NCBI RefSeq assembly: GCF_023100945.1
Contig: NZ_CP064689.1
Coordinates: 1,532,001-1,596,000, forward strand
Reading direction: 5' to 3'
From: Bradyrhizobium sp. 200
Lineage (GTDB): Bacteria > Pseudomonadota > Alphaproteobacteria > Rhizobiales > Xanthobacteraceae
DNA length: 64,000 nt
The number at the start of each line of letters is the position of its first letter. The stretch's first letter is position 1. Made by a program: the position numbers and the translations under genes. Positions 29,471 to 36,797 of the stretch are shown here, piece after piece. The notes beneath the pieces are model-generated. The model saw only the letters and a list, made by a program, of their open reading frames with translations. It made no database searches and was not told the origin of the DNA.

Positions 29471-29971
29471 CTACGCCTCGCCCTCGGTATCGAACATCGC
29501 GGCGCTCATCGCTTCGGCCGCGGTCTTCCCAGCCCAGACCACGAACTGGAACGCCGGATAATAGCGCTCGCAGGCATGGATGGCGCCGGCCAGCATGACC
29601 TCGCACTGTGCGCTGGAGGCGGTCTGCCCGCCCGGCAGCACCAGCGCCTGCCGGTACATGATCATGCCGGTATGGGTCCAGATGTCGAAATGGCCGACCC
29701 ATAATTGCTCGTTGATCGCCGCGATCAGCCGCTGCACTTCCGCGCGGCGCGCAGGCGGGATCTTCATGTCGAAGGCGGAGGCCAGATGCAGTGCCTCGAT
29801 CTCCGGCATCCAGGTGAACGAGAGCTGGTAGTCGGTCCAGCTACCTTTGGAGACGATCGTGACTTCGTCTTCGCCGGAGCGCTCGAACGGCCAGTTGTTA
29901 TCCGCGGCAATGTCCTCGACCACCGCGAGCGGGTTGTTCCGGGAATCGATAGTGCCTTCGAGGAGGGACAT
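29471..29971 (-). CDS. YbjN domain-containing protein
   Basis: A 166-residue cytoplasmic protein with the YbjN fold (related to type III secretion chaperone-like folds). Segments typical of the alphaproteobacterial group are NPLAVVEDIAADNNWPFERSGEDEV, SFTWMPEIEALHLASAFDMKIP, AAINEQLWVGHFDIW and YPAFQFVVWAGKTAAEAM. YbjN proteins have been linked to stress and motility regulation, but no biochemical role is established. ATG 29971 is preferred; the frame continues to 30019 through leader sequence. A 12-bp perfect hairpin lies 30 bases upstream. It is followed by proC, with a repeat between them. Confidence 0.85.
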   Translation of the reverse strand: MSLLEGTIDSRNNPLAVVEDIAADNNWPFERSGEDEVTIVSKGSWTDYQLSFTWMPEIEALHLASAFDMKIPPARRAEVQRLIAAINEQLWVGHFDIWTHTGMIMYRQALVLPGGQTASSAQCEVMLAGAIHACERYYPAFQFVVWAGKTAAEAMSAAMFDTEGEA

Positions 29972-30376
29972 GCCGTCTCGACCTTGTTTTCGAATTCTTC
30001 TGATACGCACGCGGAGCACGGCGTGCGTATCAACTGATGCGTCGCCGCGGGCTGCAATCCCCCGATCGGTGGTCGTTCCGGGGCCTGCCGACGCTCAAGT
30101 GATGTGATTTGCGGAATCCGCGCAACTCACCCCTGAGTCCGTCCACAGGCCAAAGCGACGTCGTCCACAGATGTTCGGGGCAACAAATGGAAATTTGAGA
30201 ACAAACCGGAATCGGATTCTGGAACAAAGGAATCCTGCCGCCATAATGGTTAACGGGCGGTTAAATTTTTTTTGGAAGGCCCCACTTCGCGTTTGCCGGC
30301 GCCGGGGCGTCCAGCTTAGCGAGAGCGGAGTGGTTTCTTTCCGGATAGCGGTTCAAGCACCCGCGAAAACCGCGGC
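29972..30376. other. 400-base non-coding region upstream of the YbjN-like gene
   Basis: No gene is supported here. It holds a 12-bp perfect hairpin (30001-30032), two CGTCCACAG copies 22 bases apart (30140-30148, 30162-30170), an AT-rich run with GGTTAACGGGCGGTTAAATT followed by eight T (about 30248-30273), and the 3' flank of the convergent-side membrane protein gene. The promoter of the YbjN-like gene must be within it. Confidence 0.55.
30001..30032. promoter_or_regulatory. 12-bp perfect inverted repeat in the leader of the YbjN-like gene
   Basis: TGATACGCACGC (30001-30012) and GCGTGCGTATCA (30021-30032) pair perfectly around GGAGCACG. The element is 30 bases from the ATG at 29971 in the 5' direction. 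It could be an operator for a dimeric regulator or a leader hairpin; no T-run follows on either strand. Confidence 0.6.
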
Positions 30377-31996
30377 CTACTTCTCGCGTGCAGCCAATGG
30401 ACACGCCTCGATGGCGGTTCCGAGCTGTGCGCCCTCGATTTCGATGCAGGGCTTTGAGGCATCCACCCGCAGACCATATCGCTCGAGTAACTGTTCACGG
30501 ATCGGCTTGCCGCGCGTGTGCAGCTCCCATGCGCCGCCAGGCAGCGGAGACTTCAGCCCGGCACGAATGCGACGGTCGAACGTGCCGTCGGGCATGATGG
30601 GCATGGCAATGTCGGCGATCTGATAAAACCGCGACTGTGGCGGCAGCAGCGGGGCGACGTAGGCGATCGGCTTGTCGAGAACAAAATAGTCCGCAGGCTG
30701 GTGAAGCTGCTGTGGAATGGCGGGCTTGAATGGATTGGACCAGGGGCGGCGGAACCAGTCTCCCGGTTGCGACCACAATGCGATCAGCAGGGCTGTTGCA
30801 GCCATCACCGAATTGACGCGCAGCAGCGATGCGCCCCGCGTGAATGCTCCGGGCGGCCCGGCGAGACTGCGGGAAATCAACAGGACGACCAGTGGCGCGC
30901 ACAGCAGCTCCAGCACGATGGCGTAGCGCTGAATCGAAAACACCGTGAGCCACGCCGCATACGAGACGACGAAGAACAGCAGGAACTGGATATCGCGTTG
31001 CGTGAAGATCGTAACGCGGGTGATCAGAGATCTGCCGACGCCGGACAGCAGGAGCAGCATCGCGACCGCAAACCGCGCATCGCGAAACGGATATTCCGAG
31101 CTTCTGTTGTCGCCGACCAACCAGTAGAACGGATACGCCAGAGCATCGAGAATACCACGTGGCATGAACTGCCAGTCCATGATGTTCATCGGGACCAATT
31201 CCCGGGACTGGAAGATGCCGTTGAAGAGCGGGAAAATCGGATTGCCCATCTCGCGCCAGAGCATCAGTGACCAGGCGCCGCCCGTTGCCACAGCGCCGAG
31301 CGCGCCGCCGAGCCCGAGGCAGATGGTCGCCATCAATGGTCGTGCTGCAATGAGAACGGCCGCCGCCGCGCCGAGTGCGTAGACGACGTTGGTCAGCTTC
31401 AGCCCCACGGCCGCCCCGATCAGTAGCCCCGCGAGGATGTAGCGCCCATGACGTCCGTCTGCCGACAGGATCAGGATGCAGCCCGCGACAATCGGAAGCG
31501 CGGTGAGAATATCGGAGAAGCTCGTGCCCACTTCCGAAAGCGTCATCGGTCCGACCGCGGCAATCAGGATCGAAGCTCCGATCGGGCTCGCCGTCGCCGC
31601 TTCGCGCAGCAGGACGCGGATCAGAAAATAGATCAGCAACAGATTGAGGCCGTGCACCGCGCCGAGGATCATCAGGCCATAGGGCAGCGGCAGCAGATGG
31701 CGCAGATAGTAGACCGGGAAATAGACGGTGGGATTGAAATAGGTCTGGAAGCCGGCCGGCAGGGCATCGATGCCGTAGCGGCCGGTGATGACGGCCCAGA
31801 CATTGTACTCGTGGTAGTTCTGCCAGTCCCAGTTGACGTCCTCGCCCGCAAACCAGGTGTAGATCGCCCCGGCCAAGAGCGAGCCGAGCGCGATGGCCAT
31901 CGGCACCAGGACATTGGTTTGAAGAAGCGGCGTTTGCCGGGCCCGGTCCGCGGGCCTTCCTGCATCCGTGCCGGCAACGTCAGCGGCGTGTGTCAC
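30377..31996 (-). CDS. polytopic membrane protein, GT-C glycosyltransferase-like
   Basis: A 539-residue inner-membrane protein with about ten hydrophobic segments and a C-terminal soluble part of ~110 residues. An acidic Asp-containing first loop (WFAGEDVNWDWQNYHEYN) follows the first membrane helix, the typical place of the catalytic/metal-binding residues in GT-C transferases that use polyprenyl-phosphate sugars. No standard family signature is recognised beyond this topology. It is divergent from a second polytopic protein gene at 32176 and near a GtrB/DPM1-like GT2 gene, so a role in lipid-linked sugar transfer or surface glycan modification is likely but inferred. Confidence 0.72.
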   Translation of the reverse strand: MTHAADVAGTDAGRPADRARQTPLLQTNVLVPMAIALGSLLAGAIYTWFAGEDVNWDWQNYHEYNVWAVITGRYGIDALPAGFQTYFNPTVYFPVYYLRHLLPLPYGLMILGAVHGLNLLLIYFLIRVLLREAATASPIGASILIAAVGPMTLSEVGTSFSDILTALPIVAGCILILSADGRHGRYILAGLLIGAAVGLKLTNVVYALGAAAAVLIAARPLMATICLGLGGALGAVATGGAWSLMLWREMGNPIFPLFNGIFQSRELVPMNIMDWQFMPRGILDALAYPFYWLVGDNRSSEYPFRDARFAVAMLLLLSGVGRSLITRVTIFTQRDIQFLLFFVVSYAAWLTVFSIQRYAIVLELLCAPLVVLLISRSLAGPPGAFTRGASLLRVNSVMAATALLIALWSQPGDWFRRPWSNPFKPAIPQQLHQPADYFVLDKPIAYVAPLLPPQSRFYQIADIAMPIMPDGTFDRRIRAGLKSPLPGGAWELHTRGKPIREQLLERYGLRVDASKPCIEIEGAQLGTAIEACPLAAREK

Positions 31997-32175
31997 GCTT
32001 GTTCCCTGTGCGTCGCCCGGGCCAATCTGGAGTTGGGCACGATAGACACCTCTAGGACGCCGGCTTTAAGGATTCGTGAATGTTTCGTTGTACATCCAGA
32101 CGCCGCAGGCCGTTTGCAAATGGCGCGTTAACGCCCATTCGCTAGCGTCGCACGGTTTCCTCGCAGGATAGGTTC

Positions 32176-33696
32176 ATGACCTCGGAATTCTCTGCCGCAT
32201 CCCTCCGCTCGCAGCCCAGTTCGGCGGCGCGGGCAGGGCTGGCGTCGATGCCGTTGCTTCTCATCGGCGTCGTCTTCGCCATCGCCATCGTGCTGCGGCA
32301 GGTCGTTCCCCTCAACACCGATGTGAGCTGGCTGCTCGTCATCGGCGAACGCATGCTGGACGGTCAGCGCCTCTACCGCGATATCATCGAGATCAACCCG
32401 CCGATGGCGCCCTTCGCCTATCTGCCGGGCGTGGCGCTGGCCCGCGCTCTCGGCGTCGATCCGCGACATCTGATCGATGCCCAGCTTCTGCTGCTTGCCG
32501 CAGCGTCCCTGTTCATCGTGTCGCGCATCCTGCGTCTGTCGCCGGCGACGACGCCGTTGAAACCGGGAGCGTTTGCCGTCTGGGCCGCGGCCATCGTGAC
32601 GATCCTGCCGATGAACATCTTCGCCCAGCGCGAACATATTGCACTGCTCACCTTTCTTCCCGCGCTCGCCGTCTACGCGCTGCGCAGCAGTCGCGAACCG
32701 CTGCCGTTATGGGCCATCCTGATCGCGGGCCTCGGTGCCGGCATCACGCTTGCCTTCAAGCCGTTCTTCACGGTGCCGGCGGCTTTGTGCATCCTGTTTG
32801 CCGCTATCCGTTCGCGCTCATGGCGCGTGCTGTTTGCGCCGGAGAATATCATCGCGGGCGTCATCGTCACGATGGTCAGCCTCGGAACGTATGTCTTCTA
32901 TCCCGAGTATTTCACGATCACCTATCCGCTGGTTCGCGACACCTATTTGTCGTGGTCGATGCCGGCTGCGGTCATCTTTCTGAACGATGCGACGCTGATA
33001 TCAACGGTTGCGCTCGTGGCGGTGTTGCTGGGGCGGCAAAAGCAAAAGCCTGACCCGGTGTTGCTGGTGGCGGTGCTTGCCTCGGTCGGATTTGCCGTCT
33101 CGTTCTTCCTGCAGCGGCGCGGCTGGGCCTACCACTCCTACCCGATGGTTGTGCTCGCTTTGCTCGCAATGGGATACGTCCTGACGGGAGCGAGCGGCGG
33201 CGAAGCCCGCTCGCGGCGCGCTGAAGCCGTGTCGATCTTCGTCATGGCTGCGACGTTTGCGTTCGGCATGATCTGGTTCAACGCCAACGTCTATGTCGGC
33301 CCGATCAGGGAAGCCATCGCAGGCCTCAAGCCGAATCCCCGCATCCTGATGCTGAGCGGTGAGGCGGCACTTGGACATCCGCTGGTGCGTGACGTCGGTG
33401 GCGTCTGGGTTTCCCGGCAGGAGAACCTGTGGCTCAGGGAATTCGTGCGGTTGACGCGCGAAAAGACCACCGTCGACGCGGCGACCGATGCCAAGCTGAA
33501 TGATTATCTGGCGCTGGAGCGCAAATGGCTGATCGAGGATTTCAGGAAATTGCCGCCTGACATCGTCCTGGTGGACAATCTGCGCAACGGATGGGGCGAC
33601 TGGGCGCGCGCCGATGCCGAGCTGTCAGAGCTTCTCAAGCCATATTCGCTGGTGCGATCGGTCGAGGGGGTCGACATCCTGCGCCGGACGGAATGA
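32176..33696 (+). CDS. polytopic membrane protein, GT-C (GT39-like) glycosyltransferase candidate
   Basis: A 506-residue membrane protein with about nine to eleven hydrophobic segments. The first extracytoplasmic loop has the GT-C style motif VVPLNTDVSWLLVIGERMLDGQRLYRDIIEINPP, where the Asp in NTDVSW corresponds to the catalytic Asp position of PMT/ArnT-like enzymes, and the YRDIIEINPP segment is widespread in GT39-like proteins. The C-terminal ~150 residues are soluble. It is divergent from the other GT-C-like gene and convergent with the methyltransferase-GT2 pair. The donor is expected to be a polyprenyl-phosphate sugar made by a GT2 such as the neighbour at 34318. Confidence 0.75.
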   Translation: MTSEFSAASLRSQPSSAARAGLASMPLLLIGVVFAIAIVLRQVVPLNTDVSWLLVIGERMLDGQRLYRDIIEINPPMAPFAYLPGVALARALGVDPRHLIDAQLLLLAAASLFIVSRILRLSPATTPLKPGAFAVWAAAIVTILPMNIFAQREHIALLTFLPALAVYALRSSREPLPLWAILIAGLGAGITLAFKPFFTVPAALCILFAAIRSRSWRVLFAPENIIAGVIVTMVSLGTYVFYPEYFTITYPLVRDTYLSWSMPAAVIFLNDATLISTVALVAVLLGRQKQKPDPVLLVAVLASVGFAVSFFLQRRGWAYHSYPMVVLALLAMGYVLTGASGGEARSRRAEAVSIFVMAATFAFGMIWFNANVYVGPIREAIAGLKPNPRILMLSGEAALGHPLVRDVGGVWVSRQENLWLREFVRLTREKTTVDAATDAKLNDYLALERKWLIEDFRKLPPDIVLVDNLRNGWGDWARADAELSELLKPYSLVRSVEGVDILRRTE

Positions 33697-33715
33697 TCCG
33701 CGCAGGCCATTCCCG

Positions 33716-34318
33716 CTATTTTTGCGCGACGGCGATCGCGAACGTATAGGGCAGGCGCGACAGGTCTTCGCGAATGGCGAGCTTCACCTTCGCAAACGCG
33801 TTACCGAGCACTTTGTGGTAGCCGTCCTCGTCGCGGATGAATTCGCCGCGGTCGTTATCGAGCAGCCATTTCGCGATCGGCGACTGGCCTTCGCGATAGC
33901 AGGGATCGGTCGTGAACAGAACACCGTCGTCTTTCAGCACGTCGCGGATGTTGGCGAGCGTGGACCGCAGATCCTCGTCGCCGATATGGTGCAGAACGCC
34001 GTTCATCATGACGAGGTCCGCGCCGGCGAATTCGCGGGCGGCTGCCGCATCGAAATAGCGGCAATGAAACGTGCCGAGATGGCCGAACGATCGCCTTGCA
34101 TAGGCGATATAGGTCTCGTCGATGTCGAAGCCGTTATAGTCGGTGCTTTCGGGCAGATATTGCAGGATATGACCCGGCCCGCATCCGATGTCGATCACCC
34201 GCATGCCCGGCCGCATGGTCAGGTAATCCGCGATCGCCTTGATGCGGGCGCCGAAGAAGCCGCCGGCGCTCTGATAGGCCTGATAGAGGGCGGGATGGCT
34301 CAGGATCATCGCCTTCAT
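33716..34318 (-). CDS. class I SAM-dependent methyltransferase
   Basis: A 200-residue methyltransferase starting at ATG 34318. The SAM-binding motif I is MRVIDIGCGPGHILQYLP; the acidic residue of motif II is in YNGFDIDETYIAYARR; motif IV is DLVMMNGVLHHIGDEDLRS; and later DDGVLFTTDPCYREGQSPI. The Methyltransf_11/UbiE-like architecture is normal. The ATG overlaps the stop of the upstream GT2 gene by one base (TGATG), so the two are translationally coupled. The target could be the sugar or lipid product of that cluster. A longer open frame to 34579 only antisenses the GT2 gene. Confidence 0.88.
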   Translation of the reverse strand: MKAMILSHPALYQAYQSAGGFFGARIKAIADYLTMRPGMRVIDIGCGPGHILQYLPESTDYNGFDIDETYIAYARRSFGHLGTFHCRYFDAAAAREFAGADLVMMNGVLHHIGDEDLRSTLANIRDVLKDDGVLFTTDPCYREGQSPIAKWLLDNDRGEFIRDEDGYHKVLGNAFAKVKLAIREDLSRLPYTFAIAVAQK

Positions 34319-35397
34319 CAGGAGGCCTCCTCGTAAATCCCGCTGCGCTTGTTCGATTCCGACTGGGCCAGCAACGTCATCAACGGAGCCGTTTCCAGAT
34401 CGTCCCGGCCCTCGGCCGCGCCGTGCGGCAGCCGTCCACGCCGGTGAATGTGCGAGATCAGGAACAGCGGGCGGTTCTTCGATTGAATGTAGATGCGGCC
34501 GACATATTCCCCGATCAGCCCGAGCACCAGAAGCTGGACCGAGGAGATCATCACCACCAGCAGCGTCAGGCTGGTCCATCCCGGCACGGTGCCGGAGAGA
34601 ATCCAGCTCATCACCGCGAAGACGCCGACGAGGGTGAGGCCGGTGGTCAGCAGTGCACCGACATAGGTCGCGATCCGGAGCGGCACCATCGAGAAGCTGA
34701 TCAATGCGTCCAGGGCAAAGCCGATCATCTTCGCCAGCGGATATTTGGTGGCGCCGGCGTAACGCGGATTGCGGTCATATTCGTAGGCGACCTGCTTGTA
34801 GCCGAGCCAGGCCACCATGCCGCGGATGAAACGATCATGCTCGGGCATCTGCACGAGTTGGTCGGAGATGCGGCGGCTCATCAGGCGGAAGTCGCCGGTG
34901 TCGACGGGGATGTGGACGCGGGTGATCCTGGCGAGCAGGCGATAGAAGGCTTCGGCCGATTTCTTCTTGAAGCGGGTTTCGCCGGCGCGGCTGCGGCGCA
35001 GGCCGTAGACGACGTCGGCGCTTTCGCGCAGCATCATCTCGTACATCGGCGTGAGCAGTTCCGGGGGATCTTGCAGGTCGGCATCGATGACGAGCACGAG
35101 ATCGCCGCGCACGGTGGAAAGGCCCGCGGTCAGCGCCAGTTGATGGCCGTGATTACGTGCGAGGCGGACCGCGACGACGTTGCGGTCTTCCGCCGAGAGC
35201 TCGTTGATCAGCTTCCAGGTGTTGTCGGTCGAGCCGTCGTCGACGAGGATCAGCTCGAACCGCTGGCCGCACAGCGCGCGTGCGGCGGCGGTCATCTGAC
35301 GGTGGAATTCGCGCAAGCCATCTTCTTCGTTGCAGCAGGGCACAACGATGGACAGAAACATTCTGCCGGGGCGCGGCATCGCGTCCTGAATTTGCAT
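34318..35397 (-). CDS. GT2 polyprenyl-phosphate glycosyltransferase (GtrB/ArnC/DPM1-like)
   Basis: A 359-residue membrane-attached transferase that moves a sugar from a nucleotide donor to polyprenyl phosphate. The GT-A domain shows SIVVPCCNEEDGLREF, ILVDDGSTDNTWKLI, NHGHQLALTAGL and the metal-binding DADLQDPPELL. VDTGDFRLMSRR and RFIRGMVAWLGYKQ are subfamily hallmarks. Two C-terminal membrane segments (about 236-260 and 270-295) follow. A ~50-residue polar tail is present. It is first of a two-gene unit with the methyltransferase and supplies the likely donor for the nearby GT-C-like proteins. Confidence 0.92.
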   Translation of the reverse strand: MQIQDAMPRPGRMFLSIVVPCCNEEDGLREFHRQMTAAARALCGQRFELILVDDGSTDNTWKLINELSAEDRNVVAVRLARNHGHQLALTAGLSTVRGDLVLVIDADLQDPPELLTPMYEMMLRESADVVYGLRRSRAGETRFKKKSAEAFYRLLARITRVHIPVDTGDFRLMSRRISDQLVQMPEHDRFIRGMVAWLGYKQVAYEYDRNPRYAGATKYPLAKMIGFALDALISFSMVPLRIATYVGALLTTGLTLVGVFAVMSWILSGTVPGWTSLTLLVVMISSVQLLVLGLIGEYVGRIYIQSKNRPLFLISHIHRRGRLPHGAAEGRDDLETAPLMTLLAQSESNKRSGIYEEAS

Positions 35398-35398
35398 G

Positions 35399-35886
35399 TG
35401 AGTGGCAGCCCGTCCGGCAATGGGTTTGGTTCGACTTGCTGCCTGCGATAATCAATGAAGCCCAGTTAATTGTTCATCAATTTTTGGCTCTCGACCATCC
35501 GGATGTCGTCGGAAGGTCGAGCCTGATGGTTGATCTCGACGCAATTAATAAAATGTTAGGCGTCCCCTAAACGATTGCGTCACGATGCAGCGCCGGGCCG
35601 AGATCGAGACGCCGCCCTCTCCCCAGCCCCGGCAAGGCAGGCGTAGCGATGAATGCGCCGGCGAGCTTGAGGAGGTTCCGGCGGAGGAGAAGTTTCATGT
35701 CGAGCGCCCCCTTGTTGGTAGCAAGCCTATCCCAATTGCCGCGGCCCGCGTAAAGGCCGCCCGCGGATCACGCTGGCGCGCCCTGTTCCGGCGGCATGGG
35801 GACATGCCTTTTCCCCATGCCAAAGGTGCTTGCTGAGGCCCCGGCGTTGGTCATATTCTTGGACAGGTCGTCCATTCCGGGCGGCC
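35399..35886. other. long intergenic region before the FMN riboswitch
   Basis: Nearly 490 bases between the GT2 gene and the riboswitch. The left end holds the GT2 promoter with a CTCGACC/GGTCGAG inverted repeat (35490-35521). The middle holds a short minus-strand frame that looks like a Tat signal peptide remnant (35567-35698). The right end carries the ribH leader promoter. No intact gene is supported. Confidence 0.55.
35567..35698 (-). pseudogene. Tat signal-peptide-like fragment, possible gene remnant
   Basis: An ATG at 35698, preceded by AAGGGGG, opens a 43-residue frame beginning MKLLLRRNLLKLAGAFIA, then TPALPGLG. The twin-arginine, the hydrophobic stretch and the small-residue end are typical of Tat signal peptides of rhizobial solute-binding proteins. 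The rest (GRRLDLGPALHRDAIV) has no recognisable continuation and stops at 35567. It may be the 5' end of a deleted gene, or a chance frame; no downstream homology is visible. Confidence 0.35.
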
Positions 35887-36034
35887 GATGTTCTCAGGGC
35901 GGGGTGAAAATCCCCACCGGCGGTAAGGGTGACGTAGCCCAAGCCCGCGAGCGCCTTCTTCTCTCCCGAGAAGAAGGGTCAGCAGATTCGGTGCGATTCC
36001 GAAGCCGACGGTTACAGTCCGGATGAAAGAGAAC
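35887..36034 (+). ncRNA. FMN riboswitch (RFN element)
   Basis: The conserved RFN blocks are present in order: TTCTCAGGGCGGGGTGAAAA with TCCCCACCGGCGGTAAGG (35891-35927), AGCCCGCGAGCG, a variable hairpin CCTTCTTCTC/GAGAAGAAGG (35954-35977), GGTCAGCAGATTCGGTG, and GCCGACGGTTACAGTCCGGA followed by TGAAAGAGAAC (to 36034). FMN binding would lower expression of ribH, whose ATG is 82 bases downstream. No intrinsic terminator with a T-run is obvious, so control of translation initiation is more likely than attenuation. Confidence 0.96.
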
Positions 36035-36115
36035 GGTTTGCGGCGGCCTCGCATTTTTGCGCGTGGGCCGACGTCGTTCCGTATGCCCTGATTCTGGTCC
36101 TGAAAGAGGAAAGCC

Positions 36116-36700
36116 ATGAATCAGATGTTGCAAGAGCCTGAAGTCCAATCCCAACCCCAAACTGTCGAAGCGAGCGGCGTTCCTGACGTCCCCGAGCGTC
36201 CACCGGCACCGGTGCATCCGCGCTTCGTCAAGCCGCAGCGCGTCGCCTTCGTGCAGTCGTCATGGCATCGCGACGTGGTCGAGGAATGCCGCATCGCGTT
36301 CCTCGAAGAGATCGAGGCGCGCCACATCACGCGCGCGCAGGTCGATCTGTTCGAGGTGCCGGGTTCGTTCGAGATCCCCCTGCATGCGCAACTGCTCGCC
36401 AAAACGCGGCGCTACACCGCGATCGTGGCTGCGGGCCTCGTGGTCGATGGCGGCATCTATCGCCACGAATTCGTCGCCGACACCGTGATCAAGGCGCTGA
36501 TGGACGTGCAGCTCAAGACCGAGGTGCCGGTATTCTCGGCGGTTTTGACGCCGCAGCAATTCCACGACAGCGCCGTGCACCACGATTTCTTCCGCAAGCA
36601 TTTCGTCATCAAGGGCATCGAGGTCGCCGAAGCCTGCGCCAACACGCTGCACAGCCTGGAACGTCTGCGCGGCCAGGTGGCCGCTGGGATCGTGGGGTAA
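36116..36700 (+). CDS. ribH: 6,7-dimethyl-8-ribityllumazine synthase (RibH2 type)
   Basis: Lumazine synthase condenses 5-amino-6-ribitylaminouracil with dihydroxybutanone phosphate, the penultimate step to riboflavin. The 194-residue product matches the RibH2 (type II, decameric) form known from Brucella and Mesorhizobium: FVQSSWHRDVVE with Trp in the substrate pocket, VPGSFEIPLHAQLLAK, AAGLVVDGGIYRHEFVADTVI with the catalytic His, and VFSAVLTPQQFHD. An N-terminal extension of ~35 residues rich in Pro/Glu precedes the domain. AGAGGA precedes the ATG. It is a single gene under an FMN riboswitch, separate from other rib genes. Confidence 0.95.
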   Translation: MNQMLQEPEVQSQPQTVEASGVPDVPERPPAPVHPRFVKPQRVAFVQSSWHRDVVEECRIAFLEEIEARHITRAQVDLFEVPGSFEIPLHAQLLAKTRRYTAIVAAGLVVDGGIYRHEFVADTVIKALMDVQLKTEVPVFSAVLTPQQFHDSAVHHDFFRKHFVIKGIEVAEACANTLHSLERLRGQVAAGIVG

Positions 36701-36797
36701 GCCCCTCACGATCGGCTGATTGTCAATTCCCCCGCCGCGTCTATAAACTCGGCGGCGGGAGGAGGCACGTCCGTGGAGACGGGCGGCCGAGACGATC

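Noticed and set aside
30140..30170. Two CGTCCACAG copies resembling half of a DnaA box
   Set aside because: They lack the TTAT start of the consensus and there are only two; no AT-rich unwinding element or origin genes are near, so an origin is not supported.
30171..30623. 150-codon plus-strand frame starting in the YbjN leader region
   Set aside because: Most of it is antisense to the C-terminus of the polytopic membrane protein gene and has no domain.
35585..35836. 83-codon plus-strand frame before the FMN riboswitch
   Set aside because: No ribosome-binding site, random composition, and it crosses into the riboswitch promoter region.
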